This document shows, piece after piece, positions 44,941 to 54,227 of a stretch of DNA of 64,000 nucleotides (its first letter is position 1; the number at the start of each line of letters is the position of its first letter). This stretch comes from DATNPX01 sp036702975. GTDB lineage: Bacteria; Cyanobacteriota; Vampirovibrionia; Obscuribacterales; Obscuribacteraceae. Position numbers and translations under genes: made by a program. The notes beneath the pieces were generated by a model. The model did no database searches. It was not told where the DNA came from and saw nothing but the letters and a program-made list of their open reading frames with translations. The stretch spans positions 1 through 64,000 of the forward strand of contig DATNPX010000043.1 of the NCBI GenBank assembly GCA_036702975.1, in the 5' to 3' direction.

Positions 44941-45464
44941 AACACGTTAGACCAGCTCAAATCAAACGAGCGAACTGGCCCAGAGGACAGTCACTGGTTG
45001 AAGTGACTTCTGGTTTGGTATTGATATTTGCCGTCGTTCTCGCTTTGGCAGATCTTGGCGCAGTCATTTATGCCACTGCTCTTAACGATACCGCTTGCCG
45101 AAACGCTGCCAATGCTGCGGCTGTCGGCAGTCCAGGTGAAGCTAACTTCAGAGCGCAGCTAATCATTTCCCGAGCAAACGCAGGTGGATTCAACTCTTGT
45201 TTCGCAAATTTTGAGCTGGTTCCCCCTGTCAAAACCGTAATCACGTCAGAACCTGTATTGCGCGTCGAGCCGGAAACAGGCCGAACCTTTTCTCCTGGCG
45301 GTCTGGTTTCAGGAAACGTTGAAGTGACAACACAAGTTGAAGTGAGACCGTTCGTGCTGGGAGCGATACTCAAAGGCAAGGTGCCATTGACTTTCAGGTC
45401 GACACAATCTTGCCCGATTCGCTACATGGAACCAGCTGGCAGTACACCACGCAGTCGACGTTAG
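44937..45464 (+). CDS. TadE-family pilin-like protein
   Basis: 175 aa. Clear TadE motif RGQSLVEVTSGLVLIFAVVLALADLGAVIYA at about 16-47, where RGQSLVE marks the pre-pilin-like boundary. The outer domain carries Cys residues and ends in a basic tail. ATGA overlap with the TadG-like gene shows one operon. No TadA ATPase or TadB/C is nearby, so a distant locus must provide export. Confidence 0.82.
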   Translation: MKHVRPAQIKRANWPRGQSLVEVTSGLVLIFAVVLALADLGAVIYATALNDTACRNAANAAAVGSPGEANFRAQLIISRANAGGFNSCFANFELVPPVKTVITSEPVLRVEPETGRTFSPGGLVSGNVEVTTQVEVRPFVLGAILKGKVPLTFRSTQSCPIRYMEPAGSTPRSRR

Positions 45465-45478
45465 CGTGCTTTGTTTTT

Positions 45479-45513
45479 GCATCATCACTAGTTTGAATCT
45501 TACGTGGTGATGC
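45479..45513. terminator. hairpin between convergent genes
   Basis: GCATCATCAC (45479-45488) pairs with GTGGTGATGC (45504-45513) with one mismatch over a 15-nt loop, followed by TTT. It sits between the stops of the TadE gene and the convergent secreted-protein gene. Confidence 0.5.
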
Positions 45514-45514
45514 T

Positions 45515-46537
45515 TTAATCTGGAACAGAGATACCGGTATTGGGAGGGAGTTGGATCCCTTCCAGATGATGACTCTTAATCGGTCCGGGATACGGCTTGG
45601 ATGGCTGTCCTGGCGTTGTGGGAGGTGGAGTCGTTGGCGGTGGTGTACTGACTCCGTTCCCCGGAGCCGGCGTTGCTGGCGGCTGTAGGGCGCCGATGAA
45701 GGAGACCGTCACTGTGCCGCCACCAGCCTGACCGGACAAGCGACTGAATTCGCATGGTCCGTTGTTTGGATTATTAGTATTTGTGCAGCTGGTGTTGTCT
45801 GGAGCTGGTGCAGCGCAGGCGTTCGGACCCGTTGTGCATCTTGTGTATTGGTAGGGAAAAACTCCACCAATTGAGCAATTATTGTCAGCTCCTGATGTTC
45901 CGTTTACCCATGAATTCGTAATAGAGAGCGGCGTCACTGTTCCATTTAACAACCAATTTGGGCCGCCTGTGCCTGTCATGGTTATCGTGGCATTGGCGCC
46001 GTTGTTGCAAGAAACATCAACAAACTCTCCAGTGGTCACATTCAAGCTAACCTCTGCGAAGTTTGTGCCATTGGGTGCAGGGAATTCGGCTACAAACGGG
46101 AAGAGTCCGTTACTTTGACCCGGGCAGGCGTAAGGGGGTTGCAGAAAGGAAATGGCGACTCCGCTTAAAACATTTCCGGCTACGGTCGACGTAATGGGCA
46201 CAGTTGCGCCGTTTTGGAGATAGAAAAATCCTTGTACGGGAGGATTGGCGCAACCACCAGTTGTCGGCGGGCAGGTGTAATAGAGCCCGCTGTCCGTGGG
46301 CGGTGGCGGCGCTGGGTTGGCAGGCGCCACCCAGTTTGAAAGACCGTTCACTTGAATGTTGTTGATCGACGGAGTTAGTCCCCCGGCAGTTACCGTTATA
46401 ACGCAGTAAACGGGGGTGTTTGAGGAATTGGTAACCTGAAGGTTTGTCCCGGCGGCTTGAGCCGCTGCTGGCGATGCGTTTATGACCGCAGCGAAACCAG
46501 CGGCGATGAGTGGAAGAGAACGCAAAGCTCTGAGCAT
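45515..46537 (-). CDS. secreted Cys- and Pro-rich protein of unknown function
   Basis: 340 aa from ATG 46537, with GAGGA nine bases upstream. Signal peptide at residues 1-26 (PAAAQA). The mature part is beta-rich with paired Cys (YTCPPTTGGC, DVSCNNG, NCSIGG, RCTTGPNAC, CEFSRLSG) and a Pro/Thr-rich tail. The stretch AEVSLNVTTGEFVDVSCNNG faintly recalls thaumatin-like folds. No motif of catalysis is seen. Function unknown. Confidence 0.6.
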   Translation of the reverse strand: MLRALRSLPLIAAGFAAVINASPAAAQAAGTNLQVTNSSNTPVYCVITVTAGGLTPSINNIQVNGLSNWVAPANPAPPPPTDSGLYYTCPPTTGGCANPPVQGFFYLQNGATVPITSTVAGNVLSGVAISFLQPPYACPGQSNGLFPFVAEFPAPNGTNFAEVSLNVTTGEFVDVSCNNGANATITMTGTGGPNWLLNGTVTPLSITNSWVNGTSGADNNCSIGGVFPYQYTRCTTGPNACAAPAPDNTSCTNTNNPNNGPCEFSRLSGQAGGGTVTVSFIGALQPPATPAPGNGVSTPPPTTPPPTTPGQPSKPYPGPIKSHHLEGIQLPPNTGISVPD

Positions 46538-46663
46538 GAAAAACCATCCTCGTTGAATAGGGAAATGTGGCAGAGATGTTTTCATTGTACCTTATGGTTG
46601 AGCAGATGCTCAGTTTTGGCGCAACTTTTGAAATCTTGAAAAGAGTTTGAGTGCTGATATGCG

Positions 46664-46689
46664 AACAAGCCTGCCAATGCAGGCTTGTT
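46664..46689. terminator. perfect 11-bp hairpin downstream of secreted-protein gene
   Basis: AACAAGCCTGC (46664-46674), loop CAAT, GCAGGCTTGTT (46679-46689). It lies 57 bp after the stop of the minus-strand gene at 46746 and may end its transcript. No T tract follows. Confidence 0.5.
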
Positions 46690-46745
46690 GGAAACTGTGT
46701 TGGTTGCAATGCCTGAATCAGCACAAGATTTCGTCAATTCGTACG

Positions 46746-47381
46746 TCAGTGCTGTAAATAATAGTAAGCATCTTTATTTGTTTTATAGGGATAAGAGCGA
46801 AGATGAATGCTGAACTGGCGTCCCGCCATAGCGCACAGTTTCGGACTGAATGAGTAGTGCGCCAACTCAGAGACAATCGCATCATATTTATCGAGCGGTA
46901 CTTCGACTACGCTTGGCGATAGCCCCTGTAAGTCCAATTCAACAGCCAGGCGAACTAGCACCCTGCCCGCGGCTGCATTATTGTCGCCTGCAGTGCCGAG
47001 AAAAATCGCGCCGATTTGATTGCGTTCTATGTTCAGAGCGCCGAAACGACGCAGACCGATCGCTTGCTCTTCGTGATACCAAAAATCTTCGTACAATTGG
47101 GCTGGAGTGATGGTGGGTGTAGTATTAAGTGCTGGCGGGTATGTGTTGGCGGTGACACGAAGCCTCGTCAGAGGATTGAGTTTAGAACCGGGATAGTTCA
47201 AATACTGCATGTTCTCGTTCATTTCGACAAACATTGCCCATTGGAACTGTTTTGGCAAAATAGGATCGACAAGTTGGGCATCGATCGCACTACAAGGAAG
47301 CTGTGACATAAACGAGAGGAGCAGTCCTGCCACAAGCAAACCGGTTGCCATGCAACGCTTGCCCAGACCGCTATTTTGCAT
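46746..47381 (-). CDS. secreted protein of unknown function
   Basis: 211 aa with a signal peptide (about 12-33, ending CSAIDA). The mature part is about 175 residues, rich in Tyr and Leu, with WYHEEQAIGLRRFGALNIERNQ as its most structured stretch. No known motif. AAGGAA lies about 12 bases before the ATG. It is divergent from the TPR gene at 47605. Confidence 0.6.
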   Translation of the reverse strand: MQNSGLGKRCMATGLLVAGLLLSFMSQLPCSAIDAQLVDPILPKQFQWAMFVEMNENMQYLNYPGSKLNPLTRLRVTANTYPPALNTTPTITPAQLYEDFWYHEEQAIGLRRFGALNIERNQIGAIFLGTAGDNNAAAGRVLVRLAVELDLQGLSPSVVEVPLDKYDAIVSELAHYSFSPKLCAMAGRQFSIHLRSYPYKTNKDAYYYLQH

Positions 47382-47604
47382 GGACCGATAGTTCCTTAAT
47401 TCATATCATGCCAGGTGCGCGTTGTGCTTTGCGCTGTTGCCCGAATTACTTCGCACGTTCCCTATTCTAACGCTAGGAACAGTCTGTTCAGCAATATTGC
47501 CATAAAAAGCAGTTCGATGTTTGTGTACCATAGTAGTTAGTGGTCTCCACCAAATCGTGCTAAAGTTGCACGCTTGTCTCGTTGGCTCGTCTCCGGTGCA
47601 CTGA

Positions 47605-49206
47605 ATGAATCGATTGACGCAATGCCAGCCGTATTTTCTGGCTGCATTGACAATCATATTGTTAGACAACCATAGTTGCATGGGTTTGACTGGTGTGTCG
47701 GAGCATGATGAGCAGCGCGCGCAAGCAGCGGAACTTTTCAAATCGGGACAGGCCAAGGACGCAATCGAACTGGAGAAAAAAATAGTAGAAGCGACGCCTA
47801 AGGAGTGGTTGCCGCATGCCACACTGGCATATTTCTTGTGGTATTCGGGGAACTCGCCCGGCGCTGTCGCAGAAGCGAAACTCGCCGCGTCATTGGCGCC
47901 AGACATCGAAGGATTGCAGACTAATCTGGGACAAATGGCACTTGCAATCGGTGACGCTCAGACTGCTATTCCTGCATTCGAAAGTGCAACCAAAATTGCC
48001 CCTGATGATCCGGCTCCGTGGCTTGGTATAGTACGAAGCCATCGGTCGGCTGGTCGCAACGAGGATGCGAAAGTGGCTTTGCGAGAGATGGTTTCGCAAA
48101 GCAACAAATCATTCGAGTGGTTCTATCAAATTTCCGAGATGTGCTTGCAGAGCGACGAGCCGAAAATTGCGGATGAAGCGGCTGCAAAAGCTATGAGTTT
48201 AGCGAGCACCCCTGAGCAAAAGGCGAGGGGGACTTGCCAGCTTTTTCTGGCATTTCTTCGTGACAATCAGCTAGACCGCGCTAGGGCATTGCGAGATAAG
48301 GTGTTCAATGAGTGTCATCCGGATGATATGGAGATTTATCTACGATGCGCTTCAATGCTGTTGCCGGTCGGAGATCCGGCTGCAGGGAAAAAACTTCTTG
48401 ATTGCGCGGCGGAGAATCTCAAAGACAGATTGAGCAGCAGTGGATTTTATCGTTTGGGAACGATATTTGAAGAAAAGGCACGGGATGCTGATCATGGCCG
48501 CACTTCATTCGGTGCTTGGGCCGATAATGCTGAAGCCGCGTATCGTAGAGCAATAGCTTTGGATCCGGAGCGCGCTGTCTATCACTTGGCTCTCGCTGGC
48601 GCTTTGAACCGGAAAGGAAGGGCGGACGAAATGTCTGAGGAGTTGAGCAAAGCGCAATCACTGGATAAATACGATCCGCTGGCACCATTTTTGTTGGCGC
48701 ACTTGGATAATTCGCAGGATCATGCCGTCGGGCGAGGTCCTAAGGATGTCTCTGCCGGTCAGCCTTGCCGTGTAAATTTGACAAAGGTTGAATTTAAGAT
48801 CAACGGACTTGGTTGTGGATGCAAACTGGGAACAGTGCGTATGGCTTTGAGTAAGAACAAGGGCGTCGCTTTCGTCTCCACGTCACTTCAGAAGCCGTAT
48901 CGCGGAACGATGTTGATCGATGAATCGATGACGTCTATTGACGATGCGTTGTCTCAAGGTGGAAAGGACGCGTCTCCGGTCATTCCTGTGGGGGCTTCAC
49001 CAGATGTGGTGGCAGCACAACCTGCGATTAAGTTGGAAGCTGAGTCAAGGGAGCCGGACATTAGCGCCAACGATGCAATACGACTAGAGCTTGTGGCAAA
49101 GGTTGGAGATTTTCGCGGATTCCCTCGCAAGATGCAGCGGGCATTTGTTTTGATTATGCCTGAGGCTTTGGAGCGGAGTATGGAATATGCCAATTTGCAG
49201 AGGTAG
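47605..49206 (+). CDS. exported TPR protein
   Basis: 533 aa. An N-terminal hydrophobic segment (about 10-27) suggests export or anchoring. Residues about 33-350 form TPR-type helical pairs (RAQAAELFKSGQAKDAIEL, WLPHATLAYFLWYSGNSPGAVAEAKLAASLAPD, AYRRAIALDPERAVYHLALAGALNRKGR). The last 130 residues form a separate beta-rich domain with a GCGCK motif near residue 409. TPRs bind other proteins; no partner can be named. Confidence 0.75.
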   Translation: MNRLTQCQPYFLAALTIILLDNHSCMGLTGVSEHDEQRAQAAELFKSGQAKDAIELEKKIVEATPKEWLPHATLAYFLWYSGNSPGAVAEAKLAASLAPDIEGLQTNLGQMALAIGDAQTAIPAFESATKIAPDDPAPWLGIVRSHRSAGRNEDAKVALREMVSQSNKSFEWFYQISEMCLQSDEPKIADEAAAKAMSLASTPEQKARGTCQLFLAFLRDNQLDRARALRDKVFNECHPDDMEIYLRCASMLLPVGDPAAGKKLLDCAAENLKDRLSSSGFYRLGTIFEEKARDADHGRTSFGAWADNAEAAYRRAIALDPERAVYHLALAGALNRKGRADEMSEELSKAQSLDKYDPLAPFLLAHLDNSQDHAVGRGPKDVSAGQPCRVNLTKVEFKINGLGCGCKLGTVRMALSKNKGVAFVSTSLQKPYRGTMLIDESMTSIDDALSQGGKDASPVIPVGASPDVVAAQPAIKLEAESREPDISANDAIRLELVAKVGDFRGFPRKMQRAFVLIMPEALERSMEYANLQR

Positions 49207-49259
49207 GAAGTGATATTCGCCATCGATGATGGGATTCGTGCATGCCCGAAGGGGCAGGG

Positions 49260-51080
49260 CTAGACGCATTCCCCGACGAACCACGGACAATTTTCGGAGT
49301 GCATTTTATGCTCATCCTCCCATGTTTCGTCCGTATGCTCCACACATCGCAAGAGTTGGGCTTTCACTTCAGCCTCTTGCGTATGCTCTCCTTCTTTGTG
49401 CAAGCACCGGAAAAGCATGTCGAGGTCGTGGGCGAAAAAAGGATGATCCTCTGCGAGAACATTTTTCATTTCATTTACGTTTTCTTGAAACAAGGCTCTG
49501 GCCTCAGAGTATTTTCTCATTTCACCCAGGCTGAAACCCAATTCGACTCTCACGTTTGAGACCGCATAAGTCGTGATGTGGGGATCGCCTGCCGCTATCA
49601 AGGTTTTGCTGAGATCAAGCGCTATTCTTTGCAGCTCCGCGGCCTCCGGATACACTGCCAGTTCGCTCAAGCCTGCGGAAATGGTCATGAGTCTATCCAT
49701 TCTCTCGAGAGTTTCCGCGTTGTCCGCCAGTTCTCTCTTCTTATGATATCTAAGATGTTCCAACGCTTCGTCGCGCAGGCTCGGGAACGCTTCGGATAAA
49801 CTTGTGACCTGTTTTATAGATGCAACGAATGCAAAAAACAGCATCAAGTCTGACCTGACCTCACGAAGCGCTGCCCTCGCTTTATTCTTGGCTGTAGATA
49901 AATCCCCCCTACTGATAGCGTTTTCCGCCGCTGTGTAATCTGCTTCCCATCGTTTAAGTTTGGACTTTCCGGAACTGCTCTTAAAAGCTGCCCGTACAGG
50001 GGCGTCTGGGCTGAAGTAGGCAATGTGTGTCGCCAGCCATTCAGAAGAGCCAGGAACACCATGCCACGCACATCTCAACTCGTAAAGCACAGGCTCGAAG
50101 CTGTCTTCTATGAAGGCGCGTATTTTATGTGCAGGCTCTTCTTTCGTCGATAAAAGGCTCGATGCGATATGCGTGTCCTCTGCCAGTGCCATCTGCAGAA
50201 GGCTGCGGGATTGCATATTGTCGCCAGACTGAGTATACAAAACAAGCGCGCGACATAGATACCACAGTGGCGAGTCGTCTGGCTGTGTATCTAGAACGGT
50301 TTGAGCTTCTGCGAGCCGGTTTAGCTGCATCAAATAGTTGAACAGCAGCGGCTGAACGTAACTGTCGTAGTCATTGAATTCAGTAAGCGACAATCGCTTG
50401 TGCGTATTTTGGAGCGTGGCGATGGCATCTTCCTTTCGTCCGTGTCGCCACTGAAATCGAGCTAATTCGAAAGTGAGAAGACGAATTCCCTCTTGATCGA
50501 ATCGATAGACACCGAGTTTGGCTTCGGCGCATTTCTCGATTGCTTTTGCCTTTTCATGCTTCAGCGCAGCAAGTGCATTTCTTTCATCATTCGAAATCGT
50601 ATCGGGATCGAAATCTTGTATCTGTTCGTCAATTCTGTCGATAGGCGAAAAGAGATCGTTTTCGTTGAGCAGGCGATCGAGCCCCTTCTTGTAATATTCT
50701 TCAATTTCAGCGTCGCTCTCTGCGGAGTCTCGTGCATAGGCTATGTAGGGTAACCCCAAGTCCGGGCGCTTGTCGAGCATTACGCGAGTGGCTTCAATTC
50801 GGTCAATAAGGTTCTCTTCGTAGAGTATTGTCGAAAGCTCATCAAACTCTTCAAAATAGACACCCGGTATCTCATAGGGTGGCTCATCATATGAGGAGGA
50901 TTTCGCTCCTTTGCCGTGATATCCGCATTCGCCTGACCCGCAGTCATGCTCGTTTGTGTCATATTCGAAGTCGCGTGGATCCAAGATTTTGCAGCAATCA
51001 CTCAAATCATCATGAGTCGGAGTCACGACTCGCTTCGGCTTCTTGCTTGGCGGTGTTGTCACCTTGGAAAACTTGGCCAT
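49260..51080 (-). CDS. large TPR-like protein with Cys-rich N-terminus
   Basis: 606 aa from ATG 51080, with AGGAG eight bases upstream; an ATG at 51110 is rejected for lack of a site. The N-terminal part has Cys pairs (DCCKIL, DCGSGECGYHG) that may bind a metal. The rest is helical, with TPR-like repeats in the middle and the C-terminal third (EALEHLRYHKKRELADNAETLERMDRL, EARALFQENVNEMKNVLAEDHPFFAHDL). It has no signal peptide. It converges on the TPR gene at 47605, 53 bp away. Confidence 0.7.
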   Translation of the reverse strand: MAKFSKVTTPPSKKPKRVVTPTHDDLSDCCKILDPRDFEYDTNEHDCGSGECGYHGKGAKSSSYDEPPYEIPGVYFEEFDELSTILYEENLIDRIEATRVMLDKRPDLGLPYIAYARDSAESDAEIEEYYKKGLDRLLNENDLFSPIDRIDEQIQDFDPDTISNDERNALAALKHEKAKAIEKCAEAKLGVYRFDQEGIRLLTFELARFQWRHGRKEDAIATLQNTHKRLSLTEFNDYDSYVQPLLFNYLMQLNRLAEAQTVLDTQPDDSPLWYLCRALVLYTQSGDNMQSRSLLQMALAEDTHIASSLLSTKEEPAHKIRAFIEDSFEPVLYELRCAWHGVPGSSEWLATHIAYFSPDAPVRAAFKSSSGKSKLKRWEADYTAAENAISRGDLSTAKNKARAALREVRSDLMLFFAFVASIKQVTSLSEAFPSLRDEALEHLRYHKKRELADNAETLERMDRLMTISAGLSELAVYPEAAELQRIALDLSKTLIAAGDPHITTYAVSNVRVELGFSLGEMRKYSEARALFQENVNEMKNVLAEDHPFFAHDLDMLFRCLHKEGEHTQEAEVKAQLLRCVEHTDETWEDEHKMHSENCPWFVGECV

Positions 51081-51565
51081 GAACTTGCTCCTGAAATGTT
51101 CTTTTGACATGATGCAGCCGCCGCCGTGGAGACGACGTCACAATCGAAAATGCGGGCAATTTATCGCGGAGTCAATTGTATAAGAAGCGACCTCTGCACT
51201 CAAGCCGAAGAATCGATACTTTGCACCTAGCGCTTTCACGTCACTTTCACGCGTTTGGCGGGCACCGAGACAGGGAAGTGGCAAGACTATAGCCTTACGC
51301 GTCCAGGCAGTAATGTTAAGGATACAGCCGGCTTCTCGCACGATCCGCTACCGCAACAACCTTCCGCTCCAGCCGAAGCTACTGGCGGAAAACACAACGA
51401 ATATTTCCCGGGGTCGTAACACATTAATACCCGGCATAACGACATTGCCTTCAACCGGTTTGAAAATCAATGAGCCGTTCGTATGTTCGACGCAACGCGA
51501 AAATGAGGGCAAACTATTGCTGAGAGAATTGTATAGAAGTCGATGAGTAGTTGCTTGGTCTTTGA
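51081..51565. other. non-coding region with imperfect repeats
   Basis: 485 bp with no credible gene. A stretch near 51147-51190 and another at 51499-51543 share CGAAAATG(C/A)GGGCAA and a following (A)ATTGTATA. A CCGG-bounded element at 51431-51458 has a second copy at 52331-52359 beyond the next gene. Decayed duplicate DNA is the simplest reading. Confidence 0.45.
51431..51458 (+). repeat. CCGG-bounded element, copy 1
   Basis: 28 bp reading CCGGCATAACGACATTG with CTTCAACCGG at its end. It differs from copy 2 at 52331 by a few substitutions and one indel. The two copies flank the zinc-finger gene. Confidence 0.5.
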
Positions 51566-52099
51566 TCATCTATTGAAAGTTCTCTCGATGGCAGCTGGAA
51601 CCGTGCAGTGAAAGCAGGTAACTTGCTTAACAGTTGCCAGAAAATATACTGGTTCGTTGATTTTTATCGTGCTGTTGCAACTAGAACATTTCCCTTGCCA
51701 GCTTTGCCTTCTGACTGTGGCATCCTTGATGGGAAACCTTTTCATGAGTAGCTCCCTTGTGCTGCAGTTGTGTTCTGTGTCCTCTAATAACTCTTTCTGC
51801 AGGTGTGAGATGCGCTCGCGAACGTTGGGGCTTATTGGAGAGGGTAATGCGCTTAGTCGCGATAGTTCGTCGAGTATTGATTGTGCTGTCGATGGTTCTT
51901 CAGCCAAAGACAATTGGCTACTGCTCGCGTTCTGTTCGTTCCGACCACATGGCTTGCACAAATTCAGCTTGAGGATTTCGTCACGATATAGTTGGTCACC
52001 CTTCTTGATGCGCTTTCCGCATCTGCAAGATCCGTCGAAAATTGCTGTCATCCAGCGGGGCTTAGGCACGTCTGATTTGGACTTTCGCATGTGAAACAT
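51566..52099 (-). CDS. protein with two zinc-finger-like Cys clusters
   Basis: 177 aa from ATG 52099, chosen for GAGAGG seven bases upstream; the frame stays open to 52324 and would add 75 residues. The first cluster is SCRCGKRIKKGDQ...LCKPCG, the second GKCSSCNSTIKINEPVYF...TCFHC. Both follow G-x-C-x(1-2)-C...(L/F)C-x2-C and look like treble-clef or PARP-type fingers. A helical linker joins them. A role in nucleic acid or protein binding is likely but unproven. Confidence 0.6.
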   Translation of the reverse strand: MFHMRKSKSDVPKPRWMTAIFDGSCRCGKRIKKGDQLYRDEILKLNLCKPCGRNEQNASSSQLSLAEEPSTAQSILDELSRLSALPSPISPNVRERISHLQKELLEDTEHNCSTRELLMKRFPIKDATVRRQSWQGKCSSCNSTIKINEPVYFLATVKQVTCFHCTVPAAIERTFNR

Positions 52100-52330
52100 T
52101 GAAATACCTCTCGGCTCGTTTGAGTCCACATAGTAGATGCCACCATTCGCGGATGGAATGTGGAATTGAGCAGAGTTTCGTTCGGCTAATAATTCGCGCA
52201 GTGCAACATCGGTGCAACAATTGCTGGATTTGAGATCAAACGCAAGAGCGTAACCAGAAAAATTGGCGTCGTTATCTCGCTCAGGGTATTGTGCAAAAAG
52301 CTTGACGGAAGGCGATTCCGGCAACTATAT

Positions 52331-52359
52331 CCGGCTATTACGACATTGTTTTCAACCGG
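52331..52359 (+). repeat. CCGG-bounded element, copy 2
   Basis: 29 bp reading CCGGCTATTACGACATTG with TTTCAACCGG at its end; partner of the element at 51431. Confidence 0.5.
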
Positions 52360-52416
52360 AGAACGGCTTATGATTAGCTTGTTCGCTGGGAAATCAGGAC
52401 GCGAGCAATTGTCGCA

Positions 52417-53430
52417 CTAGCGGATCATAGCCAGAATCTCTTTAAACATGTCTGTATCAGCCTGTCCTGCTTCCAGATTGATCTCTCGGTGCGAGAGTGG
52501 AACAGACTTTACAGTGACCGTGCCACCAACTTGTTTCAGCGCTTGAGAAAATTTTTTGTGTTGCGCAACGCAGGTCAGACGCTGAGAACCACAGAACATT
52601 AGGAACGGTGGATACGTTTGTCCGCTATGAATTGCGTCTAGCGGTGAGCCATCTGTCAGCACTTTCGGATCAGAACCGAATGCTTTGAGAATCATTGGTT
52701 CAACCAACTTAGCTTCAGTTGAGCCTTCTGCTAAGCGATCGTTCAATTCGAGGCTCGCAGTGTCGAGACTGATCACTCCTTTGACGTCTTTCAGGCTCAG
52801 CCCTTGCTCTTTCAAGAAGCGTTCGTTTGTGCCTAGCAAATCAACGAGTTGGGCACCAGCCGAATGTCCCATGATGTACATCTTGTCGGGATTTCCGCCC
52901 AGTTCTGCTGCGTGTTTCTTCAACCAGGCAAAAGCTGCGGCAACGTCTTCTACCTGTTTTGGATGCATTGCATCTGGTGCCAATCTATAGTTCACGCTCA
53001 CCAATATGATGCCGTTTTTCGGGTAAGTAAAGCCTTTGTCTCCGTGTTGCTTCTTGTCTCCAATCTCCCAGCCGCCACCATGCACAAACATTAGTATCGG
53101 CGCAGGCCGGCTTAACTTCGCTGGAATATAGATGTCCATATTCTGCTTCGGAAGTGACCCGTAAGCGACGTCTTTTTGAATTTTTACGTCAGGGCTCGAT
53201 TCAGCACTGGTATCTTGCCGTGGCTGCCGACTGGCGCCAAGTGCACCAAAACGTCCGAACCTTGATCTTTGCAGTCCTGCCATGCCGCTCGGGCCTTGTG
53301 CTGACCGGCCGGTTAAATCTCCGGTATCTTGGCCTGCGTTGTACTGGGCGCTTGCGCCTGGTCCACTGATTGCCAAAACGAGCGAACCAAGAACTGCTGT
53401 CAAGATTAGTCGGTTACAGATCGGCATCAT
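52417..53430 (-). CDS. secreted alpha/beta hydrolase
   Basis: 337 aa. Signal peptide at 1-28 (GASAQ) and a disordered stretch to about 80. HGGGW at 117-121 and Ser190 in GHSAG are clear; the His is probably His314 in LSHREIN. The acid normally found in a GxxD motif after strand 7 is not seen: the region reads CGSQRLTC. The enzyme may use another acid residue. It belongs to the BD-FAE/HSL-like group of esterases. It is divergent from the SnoaL gene at 53517. Confidence 0.82.
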   Translation of the reverse strand: MMPICNRLILTAVLGSLVLAISGPGASAQYNAGQDTGDLTGRSAQGPSGMAGLQRSRFGRFGALGASRQPRQDTSAESSPDVKIQKDVAYGSLPKQNMDIYIPAKLSRPAPILMFVHGGGWEIGDKKQHGDKGFTYPKNGIILVSVNYRLAPDAMHPKQVEDVAAAFAWLKKHAAELGGNPDKMYIMGHSAGAQLVDLLGTNERFLKEQGLSLKDVKGVISLDTASLELNDRLAEGSTEAKLVEPMILKAFGSDPKVLTDGSPLDAIHSGQTYPPFLMFCGSQRLTCVAQHKKFSQALKQVGGTVTVKSVPLSHREINLEAGQADTDMFKEILAMIR

Positions 53431-53516
53431 TTTTCATCCTATTCAGAAGACTCTCATCTTAATACACGGAATAGTCTGGCAAGTTTCGCTAATATTTAAC
53501 GACACGTGAGGTGCCA

Positions 53517-54128
53517 ATGCTCGATAAGGTTTCAATAGGCAGCAAATTCATTGCTAGACCACTGTCCAAAAGCGGGGAGGCTGATCTGCTCAGCGCGGCC
53601 GATCGGCTGGACATGCTTGATTTGATTCATACATTCGGATGGTGCATCGATTCCCAGGCGTATGATGTATTGGCGACCATTGTCACCGAAGACTTCGTGC
53701 ACGATCATGTCCTCGGCGTAGCAGACGGCCGAGACGAATTCCTTCAGTCTTTGAAGAATGAAAAGTCATTTGTTGGTCTCAGGCACGAAAACAGCAACGC
53801 ACTCTTTCGCAGTGTGGACCTTTCGAATGCCATCGCCGTTACCTATTTAACACTCGTTCGGGTACATGCGTCTGGCGCTGGATTTGCCGATGCCACAGGC
53901 GTTGGTGATGCTGCCGGCAGTCAGGGCGGGGATGGATTTCCTGAAATTGTCGCGCACGGAATCTGCACCGATTATATGAAGAAAGAAAAAGACCTTTGGA
54001 AGTTAGACAAACGCGTAGTTGACCAGATGTCTGTTTCTCAGAAATTTGCGGACAAGAACTCACGAGACAAATTCGCCTTGACGGCTAAAGAGAGACACGG
54101 CGCAGTTTCTTCATCTCCACGACGATAG
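53517..54128 (+). CDS. SnoaL-like (NTF2-fold) protein
   Basis: 203 aa from ATG 53517, with GAGG seven bases upstream. The N-terminal 150 residues match the SnoaL_4 pattern: DRLDMLDLIHTFGWCIDSQAYDVLATIVTEDFVHDH followed by a cone-shaped beta sheet. A Gly/Asp-rich insertion (about 120-140) and a basic tail follow. Members include polyketide cyclases and dehydratases and many of unknown role. No pathway genes lie nearby. Confidence 0.72.
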   Translation: MLDKVSIGSKFIARPLSKSGEADLLSAADRLDMLDLIHTFGWCIDSQAYDVLATIVTEDFVHDHVLGVADGRDEFLQSLKNEKSFVGLRHENSNALFRSVDLSNAIAVTYLTLVRVHASGAGFADATGVGDAAGSQGGDGFPEIVAHGICTDYMKKEKDLWKLDKRVVDQMSVSQKFADKNSRDKFALTAKERHGAVSSSPRR

Positions 54129-54227
54129 ACTGAGTTATAAGACCGCTCGACGAGGAATAGCTTTTTTGAGGTGACTGTGGTTACCGCGGAAACTTGCTGA
54201 GTACATGCAGTCGGGGAGATGAAAATC

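Noticed and set aside
51138..51341. Minus-strand frame upstream of the large TPR-like gene
   Set aside because: No start signal, no family and it lies in repeated DNA.
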